Positions 10,307 through 20,251 of a stretch of 55,485 bases of DNA are shown piece after piece; within the stretch, counting starts at the first letter, position 1, and each line of letters starts with the position of its first letter. This stretch comes from Candidatus Altimarinota bacterium (GTDB taxonomy: Bacteria; Patescibacteriota; Gracilibacteria; BD1-5; UBA6164), in assembly GCA_028698305.1 (NCBI GenBank), contig JAQVDN010000008.1, forward strand, positions 1 through 55,485, given 5' to 3'. The notes under the pieces were generated by a model. It was not told the origin of the DNA. It saw nothing but the letters and a program-made list of their open reading frames with translations, and did not search any database. A program made the position numbers and the translations under genes.

Positions 10307-11842
10307 TTTTTCCTCCCTCTTCCTAAAACTAAGAGCTTCCAAAATATGCTCTTTTTTTATATCATCGCTTCACTCTAAATCAGCTATAGTTCTAGAAAGT
10401 TTTATTATCCTATAATAACTTCTAGCAGATAAATTCAAGCTAGAAATAGCTTGTTTTAATATATTTTCACAATCATTATCAAGTTTACAATACTTATTTA
10501 TCTCTTTTGTAGACATCTCACTGTTAAATGTAAGACGAGTATTTTTAAACCTATTAAGTTGTATTTCACGAGATTTTTCAACTCTTTGTTTTATATATCT
10601 TGAAGAATTTTTTTCATCATAATCATCACTTATTTTAAATTCACTAGTTTTTACTTTTGGTACTTCTATAAATATATCTATCCTATCAATGAGTGGTCAA
10701 GAAAGTTTTGATTTATAATTTTCTATTTGTTTAAAACTACAAATACATTCTTTATCTGGATCAGTTAAATATCCACAAGGACAAGGATTCATAGCTCAAA
10801 CAAGTATAAATTTAGCAGGATAAGTTAGGCTAGCATTTATTCTATTTACAGTTATTTCTCCATCTTCTATCGGTTGTCTCAAAACTTCCAGAACACTTTT
10901 ACTAAACTCCAAAACTTCATCTAAAAAAAGTACTCATTTGTGAGCAAGAGATATCTCTCATGGTTTTGCATTTCTTCATCAACCAATAATACTTACACTA
11001 CTAGCCGTATGATGTATAACTCTAAATGGTCTTTTTGAAATTATAGGATTTTCACTATCAAGTAATCAAGAAATACTATATATTTTTGATACTTCTATTG
11101 CTTCAGAGATAGTTAAATCAGGTAAAATAGTTGCAAATGCTTTACTAAGCATAGTTTTTCAAGAACCTGGAGGTCAATTCATAATTATATTATGTCATCA
11201 ACTAGCAGCTATTTCCAAAGCTCTTTTTGCATGATTTTGTCATAATATATATTTAAAATCATTTTTATTTTCCAAAAAATCATCTTTTTTAATATTTTTA
11301 AAATCTAGTTTTTCTTGTATATTAAGTGGTATATCTTTGTTTAACATAGAAATTAGATCACTCAAACAAGATACTCAAATGACATCTATATCTGGTACAA
11401 TTGATGCTTCTAAGACATTTTCAAGGGGCAAAAATATTCTCTTAAACTTTTTTTCCATAGCTCAAATAGTGCTAGGTAAAGCTCAAGAAATCTTTCTCAG
11501 TTTACCATCAAGAGACAATTCTCAAACAAATATACTATCAATTAAATAGTCATCATTTATAATTAATTCATGATTTAATATACCAACTGCAATTGCCAAA
11601 TCAAAATTTGCTCATGATTTTTTTATATCTGCTGGAGCAAGATTTACTGTTATTCTAGCTGTTGGCAATTTTGCTTGACTAGATTTAAGAGCACTTCTAA
11701 GTCTCTCTTTACTTTCTTGTACTCATTGATCAGGAAGTCAGACTATGGTAAAACTAGGTAATCCAGAATTTATATCTACTTCAACTTCTATCAAATCTGA
11801 AACTATTCAATTTACGGCAATAGAATTTATTTTACTTATCAT
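10304..11842 (-). CDS. comM: Mg-chelatase-like AAA+ ATPase ComM/YifB
   Basis: A 512-residue protein of the usual length. The N-terminal Lon-protease-like domain holds [19 protein letters not shown] and [18 protein letters not shown]. Walker A GPPGSGKTMLSKA lies near residue 225, and Walker [10 protein letters not shown] follows near 300. A cysteine cluster [17 protein letters not shown] sits near 350 and the [18 protein letters not shown] helix near 480. In ComM the ring helicase drives branch migration during integration of DNA taken up by transformation. Together with pilins and PilT in this window it hints at natural DNA uptake. Confidence 0.93.
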
Positions 11843-12004
11843 ACTATATAATTTTATATATAAAATTATAGTATACTTATAGCACATTAAATTTGCATTA
11901 AATTAAAATTATATTAAAAAAATTATATATAAAATAAAATAATTTAATTGATTTTTAAAAAATTTATACTAAAATATATATAATTAAAATTTAAACAAAA
12001 AATT

Positions 12005-12403
12005 ATGAAAAAAGTGATAATTTCAATATTATTAATATCTCTTCTAAGTTCTTGTTCTTTATTTAAAAAAGATGAAGAAAAAATAGAAATTACATCTTCT
12101 TGAGAAATAAATATAGAAAATGAAAATAATAATATAAATATTGATGAAAATGAAGATAGTATTACATCTTCTTGAATTACATCTTCTTGAGAATCAGTAA
12201 AAATCAACGAAAATGGGACTATAACTGTTTGAGATGATGATATTAAAATAGATACTCAAACTGATGTAAGTGTAGAAAAAGACATAGAAAATATAATCGA
12301 TACTAATAGTGAAAATACAAAAGATAATGTAACAGAAGAAGAAATATTAAATGACATAGATTCTTTAATAAATGATATAATTAAATCTGCAGAAAATGGA
12401 TAA
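12005..12403 (+). CDS. Small acidic lipoprotein
   Basis: A 132-residue protein. The start MKKVIISILLISLLSSCSLF is a signal peptide ending in a lipobox (L-S-S-C), so Cys17 should be lipid-modified. The rest is low-complexity and acidic, rich in Asn, Glu, Asp and Ile, with three copies of I-T-S-S-G whose glycines are all UGA in the repeated string attacatcttcttga. No domain is recognised. Its last codons overlap the ATG of the next gene (12396), so the two are translationally linked. Confidence 0.75.
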
Positions 12404-13085
12404 TATAATATCAAAAATAAAAGATAAATTAAACAAAGGAGAAGAAGTGTCTCCTTTTTTATTTATAGGTAAAAATCTGGAAATAGTAAATCAAAAAGTA
12501 ATATCACTAGCAAAAGATTTATTAAAACAATATGAGATTCCAAATGCATATTTGTATACTTTGGTTGATAATAATGAAACTATAAAAGTAAAAGAAATAA
12601 AAGAATTTATGAATTATACAAATTCAAAACCTCCTTTTAGATTTCAGATATTTTTTATAGAAAATATATCTAGATTAAACATAGCTTCTAGTAATAGTTT
12701 ATTAAAGATATTTGAAGAACCTTGAGTACAAAATATCATTTTCGCAAGTAATGCTTGAGAAAACAATATACTTGATACTATAATTTCAAGAGTTCAAATA
12801 ATTCCAATAAGCACAAATGATATAAAGAAAGATAATGAATTTTACCTAAGTTTGATAAAATCATATACAAGTAATGAAAGTGATGAATTATTAAATTATT
12901 TTTTTAAAAATAAGCTAGAAAAAACAGATTATATAAATTTTTTAGAAAATCTAATTATTTATGCTAAAAAAAATCTAATATTAATAGATTTTTTGGAAGA
13001 AATCTTAGAAGATTTAAATTGAATAAAACAAAATAATTTAAATGCTAAATATATAATAGACAAATGGTTACTAAAAATAAAATAA
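12396..13085 (+). CDS. holB: DNA polymerase III delta'-like clamp-loader subunit
   Basis: A 229-residue protein resembling the N-terminal part of delta' (HolB). PFLFIGKNLEI occupies the place of a degenerate Walker A. KVKEIKEFMNYTNSKPPF, FQIFFIENISRLNIASSNSL and LLKIFEEPG follow the family order (sensor region, then L-K-x-x-E-E-P), and ISRVQIIPIS matches the S-R-C-x-x-x-x region. Delta' chains do not need to bind ATP, which fits the lost P-loop. It is shorter than E. coli HolB (334), lacking most of the C-terminal collar domain, as in many small genomes. It overlaps both neighbours. Confidence 0.75.
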
Positions 13086-14515
13086 AAGCATTTTCTCTAG
13101 TAGAACTAATAGTTTGAATAACAATTTCTATGTTACTCATGGTATCAATATGAGTTTTTGTAAGTTCTTGAATGAAAAATATATTTTTACAACAAAGATC
13201 ATTAGAATTTGCATCAAATATAAATGACTTTTCAAATACTCTATACGAAACTTTTTCAAATATACAAAACTCTTGAAGCTTACACCAAACTGCTTCATGA
13301 ATAATATTTAAAAGTAAGATGGATTTTTCAAAATGAGGTTTTACATATGTATGAAGTAGTATAATAAATAATTATTTTTGTGATGATATAAATAGTGAAG
13401 AGACTAATACAAATCATATATTTATAAAAAACTTTATACCTTTTTTTGAAGATAATATTGATACAAATTATCTAACTTGAAGTGTTATTCATAATTGAAT
13501 TACATATATTTCTTACCAAAAAGAACACAAAATAACTGATAATAGTTGAAATACAATAGTTTGAAAATGAGTTTTTTGAGACTTTTTTGAAGAATGATTA
13601 AGTTGAACTTGAATATACTTAAATAATCCAACTTGATTAGCTTCAGATTGAGAGGTACTATATATAAGTGATACATTAAATAATAGAGTTTTATATCTAT
13701 CTTGAAGTACAATACATAAATTACTCGATGAAAATGATTGAATTTTTGAGCCAACATGATTATATTATGATTGAATTAACAAAGCTCTTTATATATCAAA
13801 TAGTGGATTAGGAGAAATCTGGAAAATAACAAGTCCGATACTAGCTCATCCTTGAAAAACTCTTAGTTTTTCATGAATTATAGAAAACAATATTGATAGT
13901 TTTACTATAGAATTTTTTAAAAATAAAAATCCTCATAATATAGCTTCATTAAGTATTGATAACTGAGATTTTGATACAACTCCTTGAGATGAAATGGAAT
14001 ATGATTGAAATACTTACACTCATACTTTTATGAGTTGAACTATTGCAGAATATAAGAATTTTGATTGAACAACTTATGATATCATACTAAATAATCTAAC
14101 TGATTTTTCTCAAAATTGAGTTTATTCTATGAAATTGAGAATATGAAATAGTGAAAAAAATTATTATTATTTTACTCGTGGAGATGAGGAAATATATACT
14201 ATGGATGACAATACAATAGAAATAGTTAGAACTTGACTTAATTATCCAAATGGTATCTGGGGAAACCCATGAATAAATTTATTTCCAAATAATTGAAATT
14301 TCAATATATTTGATACATCTATTATGACAAATCTAAGTCCAGATTTAAAAAATGATATTATACTTAAAAATCCCATTAATAATTTAATTATATCAATAAC
14401 TGAAACAAATTTACTAAATATAATATTAAAACATTATAAAAATTATAACTGTTATAATCTAGATGAAAATAAAGAAAAAATCTGAACTTTATTATTTAAA
14501 AGTATATTAAAATAA
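13064..14515 (+). CDS. Type IV pilin-like N-terminus fused to an NHL-type beta-propeller
   Basis: A 483-residue protein. The start MVTKNKIKAFSLVELIVGIT is a prepilin leader plus the hydrophobic helix, with the usual Glu5. A beta-rich region follows. At about residues 175-250 two NHL-like blades are visible: GLASDGEVLYISDTLNNRVL and GLYYDGINKALYISNSGLGE. Each has the G-(L/I)-x-x-D-G-x-x-x-Y-I-(S/A)-D-(T/S) pattern. A further beta-rich C-terminus has no recognised domain. It overlaps the end of the holB-like gene and is followed by a strong terminator. A pilin tip or minor pilin carrying a binding propeller is plausible but inferred. Confidence 0.75.
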
Positions 14516-14546
14516 AAAACTAGAAAAATTAATTTTCTAGTTTTTT
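14514..14546. terminator. Bidirectional terminator
   Basis: The arms aaaaaactagaaaa and ttttctagtttttt pair over a short loop, with T- or A-runs on both sides. It lies between the convergent pilin and glycosyltransferase genes and overlaps the stop codon of the latter. Confidence 0.85.
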
Positions 14547-15647
14547 ATTTATAAATTCAATCAGATTTTTTCTAAACATTTTTTTATCAAAACTCATAGC
14601 ATGATTTCTTATTTTTTCACTATCAAAATTCATTTTTTCAAAATAATCTATTGTTTTATTTAAAGAAATCTCATTTTGCTCTTCAAAAAATACTCAAGTA
14701 ATTCAAGAAACAACTGTTTCCAAAGCTCATCATCTACCATAAGCAATAACTGGAGTACCACTTGCCATTGCCGCGATTGGAACAAGTCAAAAGTCTTCTT
14801 CTGGTGGAAATAAAAATGCTTTTGCTTTTGAATGAAGTTTATTTATAAGATCTAAATCATTTGTTAGAATCCATTCTATATTAGAGTTTGATTTTTCTTT
14901 TAGTTCTCTATATAGTTTATTATCAGTATTTGTTGCAATTTTTATTTTTTTACCATTTTCATTAAAAGCATCTACTATTAAGTCAAATTTTTTGTATGGT
15001 ATACATCTACCATTATAAAAATAATAATCTTCTTTTTCATTACTAAAAGGTATATTTTCTATATCAAGACATGGATAAATAACTTCACTTTCCCTATTAT
15101 AATATTTTTTTATTCTTTTTGCAGTATTTTCACTATTTGCTATAAAATAATCTGGTCTTTTACTTGCTACAAAATCCCATATTCTAAGATTATGAACTAT
15201 TTTTGGCATTAACCATTTTCAAATTGGATTTAAAAAACCAAATTCCATCATATTTATATATTCATGATAATGACTCCAAAAATATCTAGTTGGAGTATGA
15301 CAATAACAAATTTGAAGAGTTTCTGGTTTAGTTATAACTCATTTACTTTCGGCACTTGTAGAACTTATAACTATATCATAAGAGCTTAAATCAAAGCTTT
15401 CAAAAGCAAGTGGTCTAAAAAATAAAGCAAGTTTATGTGATTTATTTAGAACTGGTATATTTTGAATAAAACTTGTTTTTATAACTCTATTTTTAAAAAT
15501 ATCTTTTTTACCTCCAAAAAAAATACTAGTAAAAATATCGGCATTAGGAAATATTTCAAGCATTTGTTCCAAAACTATCTCAGCACCTCACCAATCTTTT
15601 ATCCAATCACAAACTATCGCTATCTTTTTTTCTTGTAAATTTTGCAT
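14529..15647 (-). CDS. Family 4 glycosyltransferase
   Basis: A 372-residue GT-B glycosyltransferase. The N-terminus IVCDWIKDWGGAEIVLEQML has the glycine-rich acceptor-side loop with W-G-G-A-E. SSYDIVISSTSAESKG (about 100) and YCHTPTRYFW (about 120) are typical of mannosyl- or rhamnosyltransferases of GT4. The donor site FPPEEDFGLVPIAAMASG, near 280, has the E-x7-E pattern (E-D-F-G-L-V-P-I-A-A-M). It probably builds surface polysaccharide with the GT26 gene divergent to it. Confidence 0.88.
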
Positions 15648-15689
15648 TTTAAAAATTTTTTGTAATATATATTAAATATAAATTTTAAC

Positions 15690-15748
15690 CATTCGAAAAA
15701 CTCGACCAATCAAATAGATTGGGACTCAAACAGTTTCTCATTTATAAA
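15690..15748. repeat. Short palindromic repeat, copy B (intergenic)
   Basis: About 59 bases with the inverted repeat ccaatc-aaata-gattgg, flanked by aaaaactcg and cagtttctca. It is the second copy of the element inside the gene at 1814. It sits in the divergent promoter region between two glycosyltransferase genes. Confidence 0.7.
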
Positions 15749-15784
15749 ATTTAATTTAATATATATTAATTTTAACTCTAATAT

Positions 15785-16597
15785 ATGCAAGTATTTTGAA
15801 TAAAAATAGATAAATTAAAATATAATGAATTGTTTAAAAAAATAACTAAATTTGAATCTCAAAATATAGTTTTTACACCAAATCCAGAGATTTTACTAAA
15901 AACTCTAAAAGACAAAGAATTTGAAAGCTTAATAAATAAAGCAAATTATAATACTTCTGATTGAATAGGTTTATATATAGCTTATCAAATAATAGATAAT
16001 AATTATAATAAGTTTATAAATATACTATTATTACCTTATTTTTTCTTTAATCTTTTTTTTAGAAGAAATTTTCTTTATGAAAAATATGGACAAAGAATTT
16101 GTTGAAGTGATTTAACAAAAGATTTAGTACAATATAGTGAAAAAAACAATATAAAAGTAACTATTATTGATTTATATAATCCAACAGATTCAAAAAAAGT
16201 TGAATCACAAAATATGTTTTCTAAATTATTAAAAGATAAATTTAAAAATTTAAATTTTGACTATTTTATTTATGAACCAAGTAAAAAAAGTGAAATAATA
16301 AAAAAAATTAAAGATAGTGATAGTAAAATATTATTTTCTACACTATGAATGAAAAAACAGGAAGAATCAGTTATAGAAATAATGCAAGATTGTCAAAATA
16401 TAAAAATATGACTTGGTATCGGTTCTGGTTTTGATTATTTTACATGATTTCAAAAAAGAGCTCCTAAGATTTGGAGAAGTTTATGACTTGAATGGTTGTA
16501 TAGACTACTTACTTGACCAAGAAAAATAGATAGATTAAAAAGGCTCTACAATGCTATCTTTGCATTCATTTATTATGTAATAAGATATAAAAAATAA
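15785..16597 (+). CDS. WecG/TagA/CpsF-family glycosyltransferase
   Basis: A 270-residue protein of GT26, membrane-associated enzymes that transfer ManNAc or similar sugars to lipid-linked acceptors (teichoic acid linkage, ECA, capsule). NIVFTPNPEILLKTLKD is the family's N-terminal P-x-P-E block. GQRICGSDLTKDLVQ (about 105) matches its G-x-R-x-x-G-x-D pattern. The C-terminus has LGIGSGFDYFTGFQKRAPKI followed by GLEWLYRLL, the conserved G-x-x-F-D-x-x-x-G-x-x-x-R-A-P and G-x-E-W-x-x-R blocks. The family signature is clear; the sugar is not. Confidence 0.9.
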
Positions 16598-16605
16598 ATT
16601 TTTAT

Positions 16606-16639
16606 TTGACAAAAAAACAAATCTAATTAAAAATATAAA
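16606..16639 (+). promoter_or_regulatory. Possible promoter of the Phe leader
   Basis: A consensus TTGACA is at 16606-16611. The best -10-like hexamer, TATAAA at 16634-16639, is 22 bases away, and a 17-base spacing gives only AAAAAT. The -35 may therefore be used with a weak -10, or be fortuitous. Confidence 0.35.
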
Positions 16640-16660
16640 CATAAATTTTAACTAAAAAAA

Positions 16661-16741
16661 ATGAGAAATTTAAGACAAAATTATTTTTTCTTCTTCTTTT
16701 GAAACAAATTCTTCTTCAAAGGATGTTTTTTTAGTATATAA
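16661..16741 (+). CDS. Phe-rich leader peptide of a transcription attenuator
   Basis: A 26-residue ORF, MRNLRQNYFFFFFGNKFFFK followed by GCFFSI, with ten Phe in runs of five, three and two. Six of these are TTC, including two TTC triples, although the genome strongly favours TTT. It resembles pheL and pheM leaders of enteric bacteria. Its RNA holds segment 1 CTTTTGAA (16696-16703) and segment 2 TTCAAAGG (16715-16722), which pair. Segment 2 can instead pair fully with CCTTTGAA (16773-16780), the 5' arm of the terminator that follows. Stalling at the first Phe run would free segment 2 and block termination. The UGA at 16700 must be read as Gly for the ribosome to reach the UAA. Confidence 0.75.
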
Positions 16742-16767
16742 AATTTAAACCATTTTTTATAAAAACT

Positions 16768-16796
16768 AAAGACCTTTGAAAAAAGGTCTTTTTTTA
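16768..16796 (+). terminator. Attenuator terminator with competing antiterminator
   Basis: AAAGACCTTT (16768-16777) and AAAGGTCTTT (16782-16791) form a ten-pair stem with a GAAA loop, followed by T's. The 5' side CCTTTGAA can pair over eight bases with TTCAAAGG in the leader ORF, so terminator and antiterminator exclude each other. Confidence 0.8.
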
Positions 16797-16824
16797 TAAC
16801 TATTTATTTTTTAAAAATTTTTTT

Positions 16825-17196
16825 ATGAATGCAATTGAGAGATTAACAAATCATACAAATAAAACAGATATCAATATTGAAGGAATTTGAGCAAATTTTA
16901 ATTTAATATCAAAAAAATTAAATAAAAATTGAGATATAGAAATTCAAATAGAACATAATTGAGAGATTATTACATTATATGCAAAATGAGTTATTTCTAA
17001 AAATGAAAATCCCTTATTCTACTTAGATTGAAAATGAAATAAGATAGATATAAAAAATGAAGATATGCTTAAAAAAATAAGAGTACTATATTTACAAGCA
17101 TCTGAAGGTTCAAACAAATATGTAAATAGTTATTTAAGACTTAATAGTTTATCACCTGAATATAAAAATATAGTTGAATGATTATTATCTAATTAA
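16825..17196 (+). CDS. Unknown protein under Phe-leader control
   Basis: A 123-residue soluble protein that I do not recognise. It has no signal peptide or membrane segment. The first half contains alternating strand-like stretches (INIEGIGANFNLISKKL, GDIEIQIEHNGEIITLYAKG). The second half is helical (EDMLKKIRVLYLQASEGSNK, LSPEYKNIVEGLLSN). Phe is not enriched. It begins 29 bases after the attenuator stem and nothing lies between, so it is the only gene the Phe leader can control directly. That makes a link to phenylalanine supply or tRNA-Phe charging the best guess, but the sequence offers no enzymatic motif. Confidence 0.7.
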
Positions 17197-17197
17197 T

Positions 17198-17284
17198 AAA
17201 AAAAGCCCCAGAATAAAAAATAATTAAGCTCTCCTAAAATTAATTATTTCTGTATCGACATACATTAAATTCTTCCCTGGGCAC
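17198..17284 (-). ncRNA. Candidate small structured RNA
   Basis: On the minus strand a TATAAT (17294-17289) precedes an 85-base stretch that folds by eye into a three-way junction. A closing stem pairs GCCCAGGGAA with TTCTGGGGC and ends in a T-run. A five-pair hairpin TGTAT-GTCG-ATACA has a four-base loop. A ten-pair hairpin AAATAATTAA / TTAATTATTT has the loop ttttaggagagc. The closing stem plus T7 makes an intrinsic terminator. It is GC-richer at its ends than the surroundings, contains no ORF and is isolated by a terminator upstream. It does not match SRP RNA, 6S RNA or tmRNA as I know them. The AGGA in a loop could bind a CsrA-like protein or mimic a ribosome binding site; both are speculation. 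Confidence 0.5.
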
Positions 17285-17308
17285 TTATATTATACTCATA
17301 CCACATTA

Positions 17309-17346
17309 AAAAAGCATTAAATTGTTTTGGTACAATTTAATGCTTA
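17309..17346 (-). terminator. Terminator after the HEPN-like gene
   Basis: AAGCATTAAATTGT pairs with ACAATTTAATGCTT over a six-base loop, and the minus strand continues in T's. It separates the hflX operon from the candidate small RNA. Confidence 0.85.
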
Positions 17347-17372
17347 AAATAGCCATCCTGAAAAATATATTT

Positions 17373-17771
17373 TTAATCAAGTAAATTTTTCAATTCTTCC
17401 TTATACTCTTTTTCTCTTTTTTTTAGATGAGATTCATCTATCAAATCAAAATCATGAACTAGCTTATTTCTAAGTTTATGTAGTTCCCAAACCTTTTGTA
17501 AATCTCATATTTCATTTGGTTCTAGCTTTAATATTTCTCCAAAAGTTCAATTATATCACATTTCAAGTAATACCTTATGATAAAGCTTGTCATAATCTAT
17601 AATTTTTTCTTTAGTAGAATTTTTTAAAGAGATTTCCTTAAATAACTTATTTAAGGAATCTTTTTTTTCTTTTGATAATTTCTTTCTTTTAGAAAATCTT
17701 AAAATAGTAAAAACAGCAAAAGAAAATATTGATATAACAAATCAAATAATTAAATATATATATAAATCCAT
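17373..17771 (-). CDS. Membrane-anchored protein with HEPN-like R-x4-H motif
   Basis: A 132-residue protein. Residues 4-28 form one transmembrane helix (YLIIGFVISIFSFAVFTILR). The basic stretch that follows places the rest in the cytoplasm. The C-terminal half is helical and contains LHKLRNKLVHDFD near residue 105, which fits the R-(N)-x3-H motif of HEPN domains, often RNases in defence and stress systems. Short helical proteins with this motif also occur outside defence, so function is open. The gene begins one base after the stop of hflX and is probably co-transcribed. Confidence 0.6.
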
Positions 17772-17772
17772 A

Positions 17773-18990
17773 TTATCAAAGATTAGAAATTATTTTAGAT
17801 TTAAGTTCGTCTAAGTTTTGTTTTTCTTGAGCTGATATAAAAACACATTGTTTTTCATTATAATTAGACTTTAAATATTCTAATTTATCTTTGTAAACTA
17901 TTTTTTCATCATCTAACTCTAAAATATATTCTCATTTTGGAAGTGAATCTATCTTATTGAAAACATATATTACATCTGCATTTGCATGAATATTTTGAAG
18001 TATTTCTTCTACTACTTTTATCTTTAAATCCATTTTTTCATCACTACAATCTATTACATGCAATAATAAATCTGCCTCTATAGAATCTTCAAGAGTTGAT
18101 TTAAAGGCTTCTATAAGTTCTGGTGGAAGTTCTCTGATAAATCAAATAGTATCATTAATTAAGATCTCTTTTGGTGCAATATATGCTCATGTATTTAAAT
18201 CATAATTAGCTTCAACAAACATCTTTCAAACACTAGTTCATAAAGTTGCAAAAAGTTTATCTTCAGCAAGTACTCATTTTTTAGTTAAACTATTTGTAAG
18301 AGTTGATTTTCATGCATTTGTATAACCTACAACTCAAACAGTTTTGATTCACTTTCTATCTCTTGATTGTCTATGTTGTGCTCTTACTTCTTCAAAATGA
18401 TTTAACTCTTGCTTTATAGATAATAATCTATTTTGAAGATGTCTTTTCATAAGCTCAGTATTTGTTTCTCAACTACCTTTTCAGGCTTGTTTTCAAAGCT
18501 CCATTCACATATCAAAGATACGAGGTCACATATGTTTTATAGAAGCCAACTCTATTTGAAGTTTAGCTTCTTTACTTCTTGCATTTCTTTCAAATATTTT
18601 CAATATTAGATCTATCCTATCCCAAGCTTTTGCTCAAATTGTTTTAAGCTTTTCATTTATAGCATATATTTGTTTTGGTTTCAATATATTTCATAAGATC
18701 AATATATTTGCATCTTCTCTTTGCATCTCTTCTATTATTTGATCAAGTCTTCATTCTCAGATAAATGTTTTATAATCAGGACTAGATTTATTTTGAATAT
18801 GTTTAACTATAACTACTCAACCATAAGTATTTACAAGATTTTCAAGCTCTTTCATCCTATCTTGCATATTTTGTCTTATTTCTAAATCACTAGGCAAAAT
18901 ATCTGCTAAAAATACTCTCAACTCTTTTCAAGAATATTCTAGATTTTGTTGCAATTGTTCTAACTCTCTTTGACTAACTTTTCTGTTCAT
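17773..18990 (-). CDS. hflX: Ribosome-associated GTPase HflX
   Basis: A 405-residue protein with the HflX layout. The N-terminal domain contains KSSPDYKTFIGEGRLDQI and KTIGAKAWDRIDLILKIFER, then a coiled linker with GRKGSGETNTELMKRHL. The G domain has G1 VGYTNAGKSTL near 215, G3 INDTIGFIRELPPELIEAFK near 265, and G4 NKID near 350. HflX splits stalled 70S ribosomes and 100S dimers. The glycine of the G1 A-G-K-S is a UGA codon. An HEPN-like membrane protein follows in the same operon. Confidence 0.93.
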
Positions 18991-19091
18991 ATATTTTATT
19001 AAATCTAATTTAAAAATAATTTCATATAATTAATTGAAAAAAAAATTAAAATATGTTACATTTAATATATATATTTTTTTAAAAAATAAAA

Positions 19092-20156
19092 ATGGAAATA
19101 GAAAAACTTATTATGTCTCCAATAATCGAGTATGCAAAGAAGATATTAGCTTCTGATATACATTTATCAGAATGAAAACCTATAACTTTTAGAGTTAATT
19201 GAGAATTAATAATAAAAGAAGAGTTTTGATTAATATGAAAAGAAAAAATGAAAAAAATATTAAATGAATTAGCTAACAATGATAAAGATATCTTAGATAA
19301 TTTTTTTGAAACTAAAGATTTTGATTTTGCATATATACATTCAGATTGAACTTCTTTTAGAGTTAACTCTTTTTATAGGATATGAAATATATCTTGTGTT
19401 TTAAGATTGATAGAAAAAAATGCTAAAAGTTTATATCAATTATGATTACCAGAATGAGTAAAAGTTTTTACCAAACTTAAACAATGACTAATATTAATTA
19501 CATGACCTACTGGTTCTTGAAAATCAACAACTATGATATCTATATTAGATGAAATAAATAAGAATAGATGAGAACATATTTTAACTATTGAAGATCCTAT
19601 AGAGTTTGTTTTCAAAGATGATAAATCTGTATTTTCTCAAAGAGAAGTTTGAAGAGATACTAAATCATTTGAAAAAGCTTTAAGATGAGCAATGAGAGAA
19701 GATCCAAATATAATAATGATTTGAGAAATGAGAGATATTGAAACTGTTAAAGCTGCTTTAGAATTAGCAGAAACATGACATTTAGTTATATCAACATTAC
19801 ATACCTCATCTTCTTCACAAACAATAAATAGACTTCTAAGTTTTTTCCCGACAGAAGCACAAAATTGAGTAAGAGATAAATTAGCAGATAGTTTAAAATG
19901 AGTTTTATCTCAAAGACTTATCCCAAAAAAAGATGGTAGTTGAAGGATATGAATATATGAATTAATGTTTATGACTTCTTGAATAAAAAATCTTGTTAGA
20001 ACATGAACTCTAAATCAAATACAAGCAAATATAGAAACTTGAACTAAACAATGAATGATCACTATGAAAAAATATGCAGACATATTAAGAGATAAATGAA
20101 TAATAGAAGAAAGTAGCTATATAAATTATTTTAGAGAGGATGCAGAACAAAATTAA
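19092..20156 (+). CDS. pilT: Type IV pilus retraction ATPase PilT
   Basis: A 354-residue hexameric ATPase of the usual length. The N-terminal PAS-like domain holds SDIHLSEGKPITFRVNGEL. Walker A ITGPTGSGKSTTM is near residue 140. ILTIEDPIEFVF is the Asp box, MREDPNIIMIGEMRD is Walker B, and GHLVISTLHTSSSSQTINRL is the His box. RLSFFPTEAQNGVRDKLADSL and GVLSQRLIPKKDG complete the PilT signature. No PilB or PilC lies in the window. A long hairpin follows its stop. Confidence 0.93.
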
Positions 20157-20181
20157 AAAAACTTTACTTAATATAGTAAAT

Positions 20182-20240
20182 AATTAAAATAATAATACCT
20201 AGTGAAGATTAATATCATTGGGTATTATTATTTTAATTTA
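20182..20240. terminator. Long terminator hairpin after pilT
   Basis: An 18-pair stem, AATTAAAATAATAATACC against its complement at 20220-20238, encloses about 20 bases. T-richness follows the arm but there is no clean T-run, so it may also serve RNA stability. Confidence 0.65.
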
Positions 20241-20251
20241 AAAATATTAAT

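Noticed and set aside
15690-15748. tRNA gene suggested by the hairpin with cgaaaaactcg
   Set aside because: No cloverleaf, T-loop or acceptor stem can be formed.
16825-17196. The attenuated gene as pheA, aroF or pheS fragment
   Set aside because: No chorismate mutase, DAHP synthase or synthetase motif is present.
17198-17300. SRP RNA, 6S RNA or tmRNA
   Set aside because: The characteristic GGAA loop region of SRP, the long open bubble of 6S and a tRNA-like end are all lacking.
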